Shown here in pieces: positions 1-9,713 of a stretch of 64,000 nt of DNA (the first letter of the stretch is position 1; each line of letters opens with the position of its first letter). Origin of the DNA: Aeromonas hydrophila subsp. hydrophila ATCC 7966 (lineage in GTDB: Bacteria > Pseudomonadota > Gammaproteobacteria > Enterobacterales > Aeromonadaceae); the NCBI RefSeq assembly GCF_000014805.1, contig NC_008570.1, forward strand, positions 807,501 through 871,500, given 5' to 3'. The translations under genes and the position numbers were made by a program. The notes beneath the pieces were generated by a model. It was given only the letters and a program-made list of their open reading frames with translations. It searched no databases and was not told the origin of the DNA.

Positions 1-1290
<1,290 letters not shown>

Positions 1291-1406
1291 TACAACACCC
1301 AAGAAGTGTTCTGGGCCTTGTAGCGAATGAACGAACTACTAATTCAGTGATAGCGACGCCAACAGGCAGTTCGTTATTCACGTCAGCTTTCTAAGATTGA
1401 AGAATT

Positions 1407-1524
1407 TGCCTGGCGGCCATAGCGCCGTGGAACCACCTGATCCCTTGCCGAACTCAGAAGTGAAACGCGGTAGCGCCGATGGTAGTGTGGCATTCGCCAT
1501 GCGAGAGTAGGACACTGCCAGGCA
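1407..1524 (+). rRNA. rrf: 5S ribosomal RNA
   Basis: A 118-nt 5S rRNA. The terminal helix TGCCTGGCGG at the 5' end pairs with ACTGCCAGGCA at the 3' end, and the interior carries the usual GAACTCAGAAGTGAAACG loop. It lies about 116 nt after the 23S 3' end; that spacer (1291-1406) contains only processing sequence as far as can be seen. Confidence 0.97.
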
Positions 1525-1621
1525 CCCAATTAAACGGTGATGTGAAGAATCACATTACTGGCTGCGAGGATGACACCTCATTGAAGCGGCAGACAATTTA
1601 GCAAAAAGCTAACCAGACAGC

Positions 1622-1698
1622 GGAGCGGTAGTTCAGTCGGTTAGAATACCGGCCTGTCACGCCGGGGGTCGCGGGTTCGAGTCCCGTCCGCTCCGCCA
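1622..1698 (+). tRNA. tRNA-Asp (anticodon GTC)
   Basis: A 77-nt tRNA with acceptor arms GGAGCGG/CCGCTCC, a discriminator G followed by encoded CCA, D-arm GTTCAGTCGGTTAGAAT, anticodon GTC at 1656-1658 and T-arm GGGTTCGAGTCCC. It sits 97 nt after the 5S gene as the distal tRNA of the rrn operon. A terminator follows at 1707. The 3' end of this tRNA reappears at 1859-1877. Confidence 0.97.
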
Positions 1699-1706
1699 CT
1701 AATTTG

Positions 1707-1736
1707 AAAGGCCTTCCCAGATGGGAAGGCCTTTTT
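1707..1736 (+). terminator. rrn operon terminator 1
   Basis: A perfect 12-bp hairpin (AAAGGCCTTCCC, loop AGAT, GGGAAGGCCTTT) followed by a T run. It begins 9 nt after tRNA-Asp and fits as the rho-independent terminator of the rRNA operon. Confidence 0.9.
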
Positions 1737-1770
1737 GCTATCTGGTTTTGGCGAATGAAATAAGGAAACA

Positions 1771-1831
1771 AAGGACAACAGACAGGGCTGCGACTTGCCA
1801 CTGGCAACTGAGTCCCTGTCAGTTGTCCCTT
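1771..1831. repeat. Long imperfect palindrome after the rrn operon
   Basis: The left arm at 1773-1787 and the right arm at 1814-1828 are complementary over 15 bp with one mismatch. Between them lies a second small palindrome (TTGCCA-C-TGGCAA, 1795-1807). The transcript or single strand could fold into a nested hairpin of about 60 nt. It lies between the two rrn terminators and between the two copies of the tRNA-Asp 3' end. It has no T run and does not look like a terminator; a dispersed palindromic element is possible. Confidence 0.55.
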
Positions 1832-1858
1832 GTGCTTGAGCCGGACTCTGTCCGTCTC

Positions 1859-1877
1859 CCCGTCCGCTCCGCCACTA
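1859..1877 (+). pseudogene. Truncated second tRNA-Asp 3' end
   Basis: These 19 bases are identical to 1683-1701, which is the 3' acceptor end of tRNA-Asp including CCA plus three following bases. No anticodon arm or 5' half precedes it, so it cannot be a functional tRNA. As with the intact copy, a terminator follows within 10 nt. It may be the stub of a second tRNA-Asp lost by deletion, or the distal half of an integration site in the tRNA 3' end. Confidence 0.8.
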
Positions 1878-1884
1878 CTCAAGA

Positions 1885-1912
1885 AGCCCAGTCTAGCGAC
1901 TGGGCTTTTTTT
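1885..1912 (+). terminator. Terminator behind the tRNA-Asp stub
   Basis: A 9-bp perfect stem (AGCCCAGTC, loop TAGC, GACTGGGCT) with a run of T residues. It probably served the vanished second tRNA and now backs up the rrn terminator. The remaining stretch up to 2053 shows no gene that I can support. Confidence 0.9.
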
Positions 1913-2053
1913 CGTTTCACTTCTCCTGAATTGCCCTTTCCCTCTTTTATACCCTGCGGATTTATCACGTCATGGGGGTTGCGCCTCAAGGCTTTCCATC
2001 AGGGATGGGGTTCGGCATACAATGCACCTTTGGTGTCAGATGGGAGTCACCCT

Positions 2054-2554
2054 ATGTTTTGTCCGCATTGTGGTTCCGGATCGCTGCAACAGCGCAGCGA
2101 GAAAGAGTTTGCCTGTGGCTGTGGTTTTCACTATTTCCAGAATGTGGCGTCGGCCGTGATGGTGGCGCTGTGCTGGCAGGACGAGCTGCTGGTCGCGGTG
2201 CGGGCTCGGGATCCCGGCCGGGGCTTGCTGGATCTGCCGGGCGGCTTCGTCGATCCCGGCGAATCGCTGGAGGAAGCCTTGGTAAGGGAGCTCAAAGAGG
2301 AGCTGGGGCTGGATATGACGGGGGAGACGCCGCGCTACCTGGGCTCCTATGCCAACGTCTATCCCTATGACGAGGTGACCTATCACACCTGCGACACCGT
2401 CTTTCTGCTGGAGTTGGCAGACAAGCCTGCTGTGGTAGCGGCCGACGATGTGGCTGCCTGCGAGTGGCGCAAGCTGGCTGGCCTTGCCCCTGCCGAGTTT
2501 GCTTTCCGCTCTACCGGCGCCGCCATCAGTCAATTGCAGTGGCTGCGGGGCTAA
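2054..2554 (+). CDS. Nudix hydrolase with N-terminal zinc ribbon
   Basis: A 166-residue protein of the Nudix superfamily, which cleaves nucleoside diphosphates linked to another moiety. Residues 3-20 hold a CPHC...CGCG pattern that looks like a small zinc ribbon. The Nudix box is complete in the middle of the protein (G-x5-E-x7-REL-x-EE-L-G-L, starting GGFVDPGES). The open frame runs further upstream, but that part crosses the rrn terminators and the tRNA stub. ATG at 2054 is preceded by GGGAG at about 7 nt, and the protein from there starts MFCPHCG like related proteins. The substrate cannot be deduced. It is a single gene, convergent with the sensor kinase gene. Confidence 0.85.
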   Translation: MFCPHCGSGSLQQRSEKEFACGCGFHYFQNVASAVMVALCWQDELLVAVRARDPGRGLLDLPGGFVDPGESLEEALVRELKEELGLDMTGETPRYLGSYANVYPYDEVTYHTCDTVFLLELADKPAVVAADDVAACEWRKLAGLAPAEFAFRSTGAAISQLQWLRG

Positions 2555-2582
2555 CCGATAGCAGTGATGACGGGGGGAGCCG

Positions 2583-3866
2583 CTAGCCTAGCAAGTGGAG
2601 GGTGACGATCAGGCCACCCTCTTCGCCGTTTCTGGCCTCGACCCGCCCGCCCTGGGCCTGGATCGCCTTGCGGGTGATGGCGAGGCCCAGCCCATAACCC
2701 TTGCCTGCCGCGGGGGAGCCTATTCGCACGAAGGGATCGAAGATGCTGGAGAGCTTGCTCTCATCCACCCCCATCCCCTGATCCGCCACCTCTACGATGA
2801 ACTCGTCGCCCTGCCGCATCAGGGTCAGGCGAATGATCTGGCCCGCTTGCGAGAAGCGCAAGGCATTGCGCAGCACGTTGTCGAGGGCCCGGCGGATCAG
2901 CTCCGCCTGCCCACAGACCGTGTATTCCCGGGTTTCATCCACCCAAGTTTTTATCTCGACCCCCATGTGCTGCGCCTCGTAGCGGGCATCGCTCACCACG
3001 GCGTCGACCAGCCCCTGCAGATCGTAATACTCCTCGCCGTCCCGCTCGCCATGGCCGGCGCGGGTGAGGGTCAGCAGTTCGCCGATCATCTTGTCCATGC
3101 GCTGGGTCTCGAGCTGGATCCGCTCGAGGGATCCCTCGATCCTGGCCGGATCCTGCTGGGCCAGGCCGATGGCCAGCTGCAACCTGGCAAGGGGGGAGCG
3201 CAGCTCGTGGGAGACGTCGTGCAGCAGCTGTTCGCGGCTCTCCACCAGCAGTTGCAACCGCTCGGCCATGGCATCGAAGTCGCGGGCCGCATCGCTGATC
3301 TCGTCGTGGCGCCGCCGCATGGCGGGGTAGAGGCGCACTGCCAGATCCCCCTGGGCGAGGCGTTCGAATCCCTGCCGGAAGCGGTTCATGGGGCGGGTCA
3401 GGTGCCAGGCGAGCAGGGCGCTGAAGAAGAGGCCGCCGAGTCCGCCGATCCACCACATGGGGGGTGGCATGTTGAGCCAGTTGCGGCGGGGCTGGGGCGG
3501 TGCCAGCAACTGCTGCAGGCCGGCACTGTCGTAGTCGAGCCGGTAGTGCCGGCCATCGGCTCCCAGCAGGATGCGGCCGCCCTGTGTTGTAGATGGCTCT
3601 GCTGCGACCGGTTCAAGCTGCAGCAGCCTTCGCTCCCGGGCCGGCCAGCTGGCCTGCAGGGCCGCAACCGCAGCCGGTCCCTGCTGCTGCAACAGGCTGG
3701 CGGCGGCTGCCAGCTGACGCTCGGCCAGCTGGTTGGCCATCCGCTGCTCTGGCGGCCCTTCGTGGCGATAGAGGCTGAACGCCACCCACAGCAGCTGGCT
3801 CATCATGATGATGGTGAACCAGAAGCCGAACAGGATCTTCCAGAACAGGCGCCCCTTGAGGATCAT
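2583..3866 (-). CDS. Two-component sensor histidine kinase (CpxA/RstB-like)
   Basis: A 427-residue inner membrane kinase. There is an N-terminal membrane segment at about 8-30, a periplasmic region to about 130, a second membrane segment near 135-155 and a HAMP linker. The HisKA motif SHELRSPLARL has the phospho-acceptor His at about residue 220. The ATPase domain has an N box (DNVLRNALRFS), G1 box (DQGMGVDES) and GYGLGLAI. The start codon overlaps the regulator stop codon by 4 bp (ATGA), so the two are translationally coupled. The periplasmic part is not recognisably CpxP-binding. Because macAB lies directly divergent, control of that pump is the obvious guess, but only a guess. Confidence 0.9.
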   Translation of the reverse strand: MILKGRLFWKILFGFWFTIIMMSQLLWVAFSLYRHEGPPEQRMANQLAERQLAAAASLLQQQGPAAVAALQASWPARERRLLQLEPVAAEPSTTQGGRILLGADGRHYRLDYDSAGLQQLLAPPQPRRNWLNMPPPMWWIGGLGGLFFSALLAWHLTRPMNRFRQGFERLAQGDLAVRLYPAMRRRHDEISDAARDFDAMAERLQLLVESREQLLHDVSHELRSPLARLQLAIGLAQQDPARIEGSLERIQLETQRMDKMIGELLTLTRAGHGERDGEEYYDLQGLVDAVVSDARYEAQHMGVEIKTWVDETREYTVCGQAELIRRALDNVLRNALRFSQAGQIIRLTLMRQGDEFIVEVADQGMGVDESKLSSIFDPFVRIGSPAAGKGYGLGLAITRKAIQAQGGRVEARNGEEGGLIVTLHLLG

Positions 3867-4543
3867 GCCAGCCGGTATCCTATGCTGCGCACCGTCTCGA
3901 TGCCGACGGCTTCCCCCGCCAGAGCTTGCAGCTTCTGGCGGATATTGCAGATGTGCACGTCGACGCTGCGATCATAGGGCTCGCGCGGGCGGCCGAGCCC
4001 GTGCAGGGAGAGCTCATCCTTGCTGACCACCCGCTCTGGGGATCGCAGCAGCAGTTCCAGCAGGTTGAACTCGGTGGCGGTCAACTCCAGCGGCTGCGCC
4101 TGCCAGTGACACTGACGGCTGGCGGGGGAGAGCACCAGTTCGCCAAGGCGCAGACCCTGCACTTTGCCTGGATTGGCGGGGGCAGGTTCGACCCGGCGCA
4201 GCACGGCTCTCAGCCTGGCCACCAGTTCCCGCGGGTAGCAGGGCTTGGGCACATAGTCATCGGCTCCCATCTCCAGCCCGATCACCCGATCGATGTTGTC
4301 TCCCTTGGCGGTGAGCATGATGACGGGGATCCGGCTGTCGCGGCGGATCTGGCGCAGCACCTCGCTGCCATTCAGATCGGGCAGCATGATGTCGAGCACC
4401 ACGGCGGCATAGTTGCCGGAGAGGGCGTGCTGCACGCCGCTCTTGCCGGTCAGCACGTGAGTGGTGGCAAAGCCTTCGCCGCTCAGGTATTCGCTCAGCA
4501 TGGTGCCAAGCTCCAGATCATCGTCCACCAGCAGGATCTTCAT
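3863..4543 (-). CDS. OmpR/PhoB-family response regulator (CpxR-like)
   Basis: A 226-residue response regulator. The receiver domain has the acidic pocket DDD at 7-9, phospho-acceptor Asp51 (VVLDIMLPD), a Thr in IMLTA and a Lys in YVPKP. The C-terminal winged helix of the OmpR type covers roughly 130-226 (ELTATEFNLLELLL, then DVHICNIRQKL). The longer upstream reading frame is discarded: ATG at 4543 gives the canonical start MKILLVDDD. It is first in the operon with the kinase and divergent from macA across a 161-bp gap. Overall similarity to CpxR is visible, but a true orthologue assignment needs a tree. Confidence 0.92.
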   Translation of the reverse strand: MKILLVDDDLELGTMLSEYLSGEGFATTHVLTGKSGVQHALSGNYAAVVLDIMLPDLNGSEVLRQIRRDSRIPVIMLTAKGDNIDRVIGLEMGADDYVPKPCYPRELVARLRAVLRRVEPAPANPGKVQGLRLGELVLSPASRQCHWQAQPLELTATEFNLLELLLRSPERVVSKDELSLHGLGRPREPYDRSVDVHICNIRQKLQALAGEAVGIETVRSIGYRLA

Positions 4544-4604
4544 CGCTCTTCTCCGTCTCGGGTTGGCGCCATTTTCCCGTGTCCGTCTCCGCCTGACAGC
4601 TGCT

Positions 4605-4620
4605 TTTACGCAATCCTTAC
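4605..4620 (-). promoter_or_regulatory. Candidate CpxR-like direct repeat in the regulator/macA gap
   Basis: Read on the minus strand the site is GTAAG-N6-GTAAA, two near-identical half sites in tandem, close to the GTAAA-N5-GTAAA pattern known for CpxR. It lies centrally between the divergent regulator gene and macA, where an autoregulatory and pump-controlling operator would be expected. The spacing is one base longer than the usual pattern, so this is inference. Confidence 0.4.
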
Positions 4621-4704
4621 ACTGCCCTGCAAGAGGCTTAACCGGATATTGGAGTAGATTGCCCGGGTCTGTTTCACCCTCTGTTTCAGCCAAGGATATC
4701 CGCG

Positions 4705-5865
4705 ATGGCCCGTGCCCGTCTCCTCGTTGTTCGCCTGCTGCTGCCCGCCCTGGTGCTGGTCGGTGCCGGCTGGCTGCTGCTGCCTTCCACTGTCGCACCA
4801 ACCGCCTCTTTCATCACGGCCCCGGTCGAGCGGCGGGATCTGGAGCAGAGCGTGCTGGCCGACGGCACCCTGCAGGCCCAGAAGCTGGTGAGCGTGGGGG
4901 CGCAGGTGTCGGGGCAGATCAAGGCGCTGCACGTGGCGCTGGGGGACGAGGTGAAGCAGGGCGATCTGCTGGTCGAGATCGACGATCTCACCCAGCAGAA
5001 CGCCCTCAAGGATGCCGAGGCCGCCCTCGACAACGTGCAGGCCCAGCTGGCCTCGCGCCGGGCAACTCTGCGCAACAACCAGCTGGCCTTCGAGCGCCAG
5101 CGCAAGGTGCTGGCCCGGGGATTGGGCAGTCAGGCCGACTACGACAGCGCGGAGGCGACCCTGACGGCCACTCGCGCCGACATCCAGGCGCTGACGGCGC
5201 AGGCGGTGCAGGCCCGCATCGCGGTCGACACCGCCAAAGTGAATCTGGGTTACACCCGCATCGTCTCCCCCATGGCGGGCACCATAGTGGCGATCCCGGT
5301 GGAGCAGGGGCAGACGGTCAACGCGGTGCAGAGTACCCCGACCATGGTCAAGGTGGCGCGGCTCGACACCATGACGGTGGAGGCGCAGATCTCGGAGGCG
5401 GACGTGATCAAGGTGAAGGCCGGTCTGCCCAGCTATTTCACCGTGCTGGGGGCGCCGGAGCAGCGTTACCAGGCCCGTCTGCACGCCATCGAGCCCGCCC
5501 CCGACACCATCAACGACGACGCGACCAGCAGCAGTTCGACCAGCACGGCCGTCTACTACCACGGTCTGTTTGAGGTGGCGAATCCGAGCGGTGCCCTGCG
5601 CATCGGCATGACGGCCCAGGTGCACATAGTGCTGGCTACCGAGCGCAACGCCCTGGTGATCCCGGCCATCGCCCTGAGCGAGGGGCGGGTGCAGGTGGTG
5701 GATGAGGCCGGCCGCCCACAATGGCGGCAGGTGAAGGTGGGCCTCAACAACAAGGTGGATGCCCAGATCCTGGCGGGGTTGGCCGCCGGGGAGGCCGTGG
5801 TGGTCAGTCAGCTGACGGCCAAGAGCCAGCAGAGCGGGCGGATGGGCCCGCCGATGGGGATGTGA
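4705..5865 (+). CDS. macA: MacA-like periplasmic adaptor protein
   Basis: A 386-residue membrane fusion protein of the RND/MacA adaptor family. It links an ABC-type inner membrane pump (MacB) with a TolC-type channel. An N-terminal membrane anchor lies at about 5-27. Then come a lipoyl half-motif ([23 protein letters not shown]), an alpha-helical hairpin at about 95-180, the second lipoyl half ([22 protein letters not shown]) and beta-barrel domains. The length equals that of typical MacA. ATG at 4705 is preceded by AAGGA. The stop is 2 bp from macB, so they form one transcription unit. Likely substrates by family are macrolides, lipopeptides or lipids. Confidence 0.92.
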   Translation: MARARLLVVRLLLPALVLVGAGWLLLPSTVAPTASFITAPVERRDLEQSVLADGTLQAQKLVSVGAQVSGQIKALHVALGDEVKQGDLLVEIDDLTQQNALKDAEAALDNVQAQLASRRATLRNNQLAFERQRKVLARGLGSQADYDSAEATLTATRADIQALTAQAVQARIAVDTAKVNLGYTRIVSPMAGTIVAIPVEQGQTVNAVQSTPTMVKVARLDTMTVEAQISEADVIKVKAGLPSYFTVLGAPEQRYQARLHAIEPAPDTINDDATSSSSTSTAVYYHGLFEVANPSGALRIGMTAQVHIVLATERNALVIPAIALSEGRVQVVDEAGRPQWRQVKVGLNNKVDAQILAGLAAGEAVVVSQLTAKSQQSGRMGPPMGM

Positions 5866-5867
5866 CC

Positions 5868-7814
5868 ATGAGGGAACCACTGCTGCAACTGAGCGGGATC
5901 CGCCGCCATTTTGGTGACGGGGAGCGGCGCGTCGAGGTGCTCAAGGGGATCGACCTGACCATAGCGCGAGGCGAGATGGTGGCCATCGTCGGCGCCTCCG
6001 GCTCCGGCAAATCGACCCTGCTCAATATTCTGGGCTGCCTGGATCAGCCGAGCGAGGGTAGCTATCGGGTGGCCGGACGGGAGACGAGCCGGCTGACGGC
6101 CGATGCGCTGGCGACCCTGCGCCGCGAGCACTTCGGCTTCATCTTTCAGCGCTACCACCTGCTGGGGGATCTCAGTGCCCGCGACAACGTGGCGCTGCCC
6201 GCCCTCTATGCCGGCTTGGCTGGCGATGCGCGCAAGGCGAGGGCCGAGAGGCTGCTGCAACGGCTCGGGCTCGGCAGCCGGCTCGACTACAAGCCGAGCC
6301 AGCTCTCCGGCGGCCAGCAGCAGCGGGTCAGCATTGCCCGCGCCCTCATCAACGGCGGCCAGGTGATCCTGGCGGACGAACCGACCGGCGCCCTCGACAG
6401 CCAGAGCGGTGCCGAGGTGCTCGGCATCCTGGGCGCGCTGCATCGACAGGGCCACACGCTGGTGCTGGTGACCCACGACATGGCGATCGCCGAACAGGCC
6501 GAGCGGATCATCGAGCTCAAAGACGGGGCGGTGGTAGCCGACCGTCGTCGCGAGCCGACACCGCCGTCCCCTGCGCCAACCACTTCCCGTGCCGACACAG
6601 GGGGACGCGGCGGTCTGGCCGGGCGGCTCGGCGCCGCCTTCAAGATGGCGCTGCTGGCCATGCGGGCCCAGCGGATGCGCACCTTCCTCACCATGCTCGG
6701 CATCATCATCGGCATCGCCGCCGTGGTGTCGGTGGTGGCGCTGGGGCGCGGCTCCCAGCAGCAGGTGCTGGCCAACATCAATGCCATGGGCACCAGCACC
6801 CTGGAGATCTTCCCCGGCAGCGGTTTCGGTGATCGGCGGGCCGAGGCGGTCCAGACCCTCAGGGTGGAGGATGCCGAGGCCCTCGCCGGGCTCGGTTATG
6901 TGCACAGCGTGACCCCCAGTCTGGCCACTAGCGTCACCCTGCGTCGGGGCAGCCAGGCGGTGCTGGGCTCGGTGAACGGGGTGGGGGAGCAGTTCTTCCA
7001 GGTGCGCGGCTATCGATTGCTGCAGGGCATGCTGTTCGATGCCGCCAGCGTGACCGCTCTGGCGCAGGAGGTGGTGATCGACGAGAACAGCCTGGCGCGC
7101 CTGTTCGGTGCGGGGGAGTCGCCGCTCGGTCAGGTGATCCTGCTGGGGAGCCTGCCGTGCCGGGTGATCGGGGTGGTGGCCCGCAATCAGAGCGGCTTTG
7201 GCAGCGACGAGAACCTCAATGTCTGGATCCCCCACACCACGGCCATGACGCGGATGCTGGGCCAGAGTCACCTGCGCAGCATCAGCGTGCGGGTGCAGGA
7301 CGAGGTGGCGCTGGCCGCCGCCGAGGATGGCATCAGCCGCTTGCTGCGTGAACGGCACGGCGCTCAGGATTTCTTCGTGCTCAACACCGACAGCATCCGC
7401 CAGGCGATCACCAGCACCAATGCCACCCTGACCCTGCTGATCGCCATGATTGCGCTCATCTCCCTGGTGGTGGGCGGCATCGGAGTGATGAACATCATGC
7501 TGGTGTCGGTGAGCGAGCGCACCCGCGAGATCGGCGTGCGGATGGCGGTGGGGGCCAGAACCGGCGACATACTGCAGCAGTTCTTGATCGAGGCGGTGCT
7601 GGTCTGCCTGCTGGGCGGGGCGGCCGGGGTGCTGCTCTCCCTGCTGATCGGCGTCTTGTTCGAGCACTTCAGCAGCCAGTTCACCCTGAGCTACTCCCTG
7701 GACGCCGTGCTGATGGCCTTCTTCTGCTCGAGCCTCATCGGCGTGCTGTTCGGTTTCTTCCCGGCGCGGCGGGCGGCGCGGATGGACCCCATCCACGCAC
7801 TGGAGCGGGAGTAG
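5868..7814 (+). CDS. macB: MacB-like ABC efflux ATPase/permease
   Basis: A 648-residue fusion of an N-terminal ATPase to a MacB-type membrane domain, the same length as E. coli MacB. The ATPase part (about 1-225) has Walker A (GASGSGKST), signature LSGGQQQR, Walker B ([12 protein letters not shown]) and the H-loop. A first membrane helix at about 270-295 ([19 protein letters not shown]) is followed by a large periplasmic domain and three C-terminal helices, the FtsX-like arrangement. ATG at 5868 follows macA after 2 bp; the longer frame upstream lies inside macA and is rejected. It works as a dimer with MacA and an outer membrane channel not encoded here. Confidence 0.95.
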   Translation: MREPLLQLSGIRRHFGDGERRVEVLKGIDLTIARGEMVAIVGASGSGKSTLLNILGCLDQPSEGSYRVAGRETSRLTADALATLRREHFGFIFQRYHLLGDLSARDNVALPALYAGLAGDARKARAERLLQRLGLGSRLDYKPSQLSGGQQQRVSIARALINGGQVILADEPTGALDSQSGAEVLGILGALHRQGHTLVLVTHDMAIAEQAERIIELKDGAVVADRRREPTPPSPAPTTSRADTGGRGGLAGRLGAAFKMALLAMRAQRMRTFLTMLGIIIGIAAVVSVVALGRGSQQQVLANINAMGTSTLEIFPGSGFGDRRAEAVQTLRVEDAEALAGLGYVHSVTPSLATSVTLRRGSQAVLGSVNGVGEQFFQVRGYRLLQGMLFDAASVTALAQEVVIDENSLARLFGAGESPLGQVILLGSLPCRVIGVVARNQSGFGSDENLNVWIPHTTAMTRMLGQSHLRSISVRVQDEVALAAAEDGISRLLRERHGAQDFFVLNTDSIRQAITSTNATLTLLIAMIALISLVVGGIGVMNIMLVSVSERTREIGVRMAVGARTGDILQQFLIEAVLVCLLGGAAGVLLSLLIGVLFEHFSSQFTLSYSLDAVLMAFFCSSLIGVLFGFFPARRAARMDPIHALERE

Positions 7815-7974
7815 GCACTCTCTTCGGCGCCCGCGGCGCCACCCCATTCGCCGGCGTTGCCGAGGGCTCATCCCGCCTCGGTGGCCTGGCGAGTTGGCCG
7901 GACGGCACTCTGTGCCAGTCCGGCAGCCTGAACCGTGTCATCGACGTGACACAGCCTGCTCTGCGCGGGTTTTC

Positions 7975-8001
7975 AACCGGGCCCCTGGCCCGGTTCTTTT
8001 T
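7975..8001 (+). terminator. macAB operon terminator
   Basis: A perfect 9-bp hairpin (AACCGGGCC, loop CCT, GGCCCGGTT) followed by a T-rich run, about 160 nt after macB. The 304-bp gap 7815-8118 holds this terminator and the opposing one at 8011; I see no gene in it. Confidence 0.85.
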
Positions 8002-8010
8002 CTCATGCGA

Positions 8011-8039
8011 AAAAAAGGCGCCACCCGAGGGGAACGCCT
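8011..8039 (-). terminator. Terminator of the amino acid ABC operon
   Basis: Read on the minus strand, AGGCG ... CGCCT forms a stem with an inner CCC/GGG helix followed by seven or more T residues. It is 80 nt downstream of the binding-protein gene that ends the leftward operon. Confidence 0.7.
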
Positions 8040-8118
8040 GAAAGGTCAAACCTTGCGGTTTGCGGACCAACGGAACCAAGATTTCACACACATCACACTC
8101 TCAGCACTTCTGGCAGGC

Positions 8119-8955
8119 TCAGCCCTGCCACTTGCCTCCTTCCACTATCACATCGTTGGGATCGGTATCGGCGCTCAGTTTGTCGCGCACATACTGGTCG
8201 TAGAGTTTCAGCAGGTACTTCTCTTCCCCCAGCTTGGCGAGACGGTCGTTGACCCAGTCCCGCAGCTCGATATTGCCCTTCTTCACCGCCGGCGCGATGG
8301 GGTCTTCCGAGCCCAGCTTCTCGGGCAGCACCCGATAGCCCGGGTTCTCCTTGGCCCAGCTGAAGAGCACCAGGTTGTCCTGGGCATAGGCGTCGCCACG
8401 ACCCTGGGCCAGCGCCTGCAGGGATTCGGTGTTCTTCTCGAACTTGAGCACCTTCCAGTCCGGGTGGTTACGGGTCAGCCAGATGTCGGCCGTGGTGCCG
8501 GTGGTGACGATCAGGGTCTTGCTGGCCAGATCATCCAGTTGCTTGGCCGGGCTCCCTTGTGGCACCAGCACCTGTACCGCCACTCGCAGGTTCGGGTTGG
8601 TGAAGTCCACCACCTGCCGCCGCTCCGGGGTCACCGTCATGTTGGCGAGGATGAGATCCACCTTGTCGCTCTGCAGGAAGGGGATGCGACTGGCGGGCTC
8701 TACCGCCACGAACTCGACCTTGTTCTCGTCCCCCAGCAGATCCTTGGCGAAACGGCGACCGAGGTCGGTGTCAAAGCCGACGTAGTTGCCCTTCTCGTCC
8801 ACATAGCCAAACGGGGGCTTGTCGGTGAAGACGCCGACGATGAGCTTGTCGCGCGCCTTGATCTTGTCGAGGGAACCGTCCGCCGCATGGGCGGCGCCGC
8901 TGGCGAGACCCAGTCCCAACAAGGCACTGAACAGAACCGAGGTGATTTTTTTCAT
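8119..8955 (-). CDS. Amino acid ABC transporter, substrate-binding protein
   Basis: A 278-residue periplasmic binding protein of the polar amino acid family (SBP_bac_3 type, PEB1/GlnH-like). A signal peptide at 1-24 ends in GAAHA-A. The mature protein shows the family pattern KLIVGVFTDKPPFGY, GFDTDLGRRFAKDLLG and PERRQVVDFTNPN. It is the last gene of a five-gene leftward operon and overlaps the ATPase gene by 4 bp. The specificity (Asp/Glu, Cys or other) cannot be read from the sequence. A strong AAAGGAG precedes the start. Confidence 0.9.
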   Translation of the reverse strand: MKKITSVLFSALLGLGLASGAAHAADGSLDKIKARDKLIVGVFTDKPPFGYVDEKGNYVGFDTDLGRRFAKDLLGDENKVEFVAVEPASRIPFLQSDKVDLILANMTVTPERRQVVDFTNPNLRVAVQVLVPQGSPAKQLDDLASKTLIVTTGTTADIWLTRNHPDWKVLKFEKNTESLQALAQGRGDAYAQDNLVLFSWAKENPGYRVLPEKLGSEDPIAPAVKKGNIELRDWVNDRLAKLGEEKYLLKLYDQYVRDKLSADTDPNDVIVEGGKWQG

Positions 8956-9713
8956 GCTGACTCCTTTCGTTTGATGACATTTGTATAAGAAAACTTGGCG
9001 AGGAACTGGCGGGCACGCTGGCTGCGCGGGTTCTCGAAAAATTGATGGGGCGCGGCCTGCTTCAGGATGTGGCCGCCGTCCATGAAGACGATGCGATCCG
9101 CCACCGCCTGGGCGAACGCCAGCTCGTGGGTGACGATGAGCAGGGTCATGCCGCTGCCGGCGAGATCCCGGATCACCTCCAACACCTCCTGCACCATCTC
9201 GGGATCCAGCGCAGCGGTCACCTCGTCAAACAGCATCACCTGCGGGTTCATGCACAGGGCCCGCACGATGGCGATGCGCTGCTGCTGGCCACCGGAGAGC
9301 TGGCGTGGATAGTCATGGCGCCGCTCCCACAGGCCGATGCGGGTCAGCAGTTGTTCTGCCTGCAGCAGGGCCTCCTGCCGCTCTCGTTTTTGTACCTGAA
9401 GGGGGCCGAGCAGCACGTTCTCCAGCACCGTCAGGTTGGGGAAGAGGTGATAGCTCTGGAACACCATGCCGATGCGCTGGCGCAGCCGCTGCCAGTCGGT
9501 GCTGGCATCCAGCCTCTGCCCATCGAAGCCGATCTCGCCCCCCTGAATCGGTTCGAGCCCGTTGAGGGTGCGCAACAAGGTGCTCTTGCCGCAGCCGCTC
9601 GGCCCCAGGATGACGATCACTTCCCCGGCGTTCACCGTGAGGCTGACCTCATCCAGTACCCGGTTTTGGCCGAATTGTTTGCTGACAGCATTGAGCTCAA
9701 GCAGAGGTGTCAT
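8952..9713 (-). CDS. Amino acid ABC transporter, ATP-binding protein
   Basis: A 253-residue GlnQ/HisP-like ATPase. Walker A is GPSGCGKST, the signature is LSGGQQQR, Walker B is VMLFDEVTAALD and the switch His lies in IVTHE. The Pro that usually follows the Walker B Glu is Val here. It overlaps both neighbours by 4 bp (ATGA-type), indicating tight coupling of the importer subunits. Confidence 0.93.
   Translation of the reverse strand: MTPLLELNAVSKQFGQNRVLDEVSLTVNAGEVIVILGPSGCGKSTLLRTLNGLEPIQGGEIGFDGQRLDASTDWQRLRQRIGMVFQSYHLFPNLTVLENVLLGPLQVQKRERQEALLQAEQLLTRIGLWERRHDYPRQLSGGQQQRIAIVRALCMNPQVMLFDEVTAALDPEMVQEVLEVIRDLAGSGMTLLIVTHELAFAQAVADRIVFMDGGHILKQAAPHQFFENPRSQRARQFLAKFSYTNVIKRKESA

Noticed and set aside
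1721..2053. N-terminal extension of the Nudix hydrolase
   Set aside because: It would begin inside the rrn terminator and cross the palindrome and tRNA stub; ATG 2054 with a ribosome site is the natural start.
5808..7871. A 687-codon open frame on the minus strand opposite macB
   Set aside because: Shadow of macB; composition typical of antisense frames in high-GC genes.
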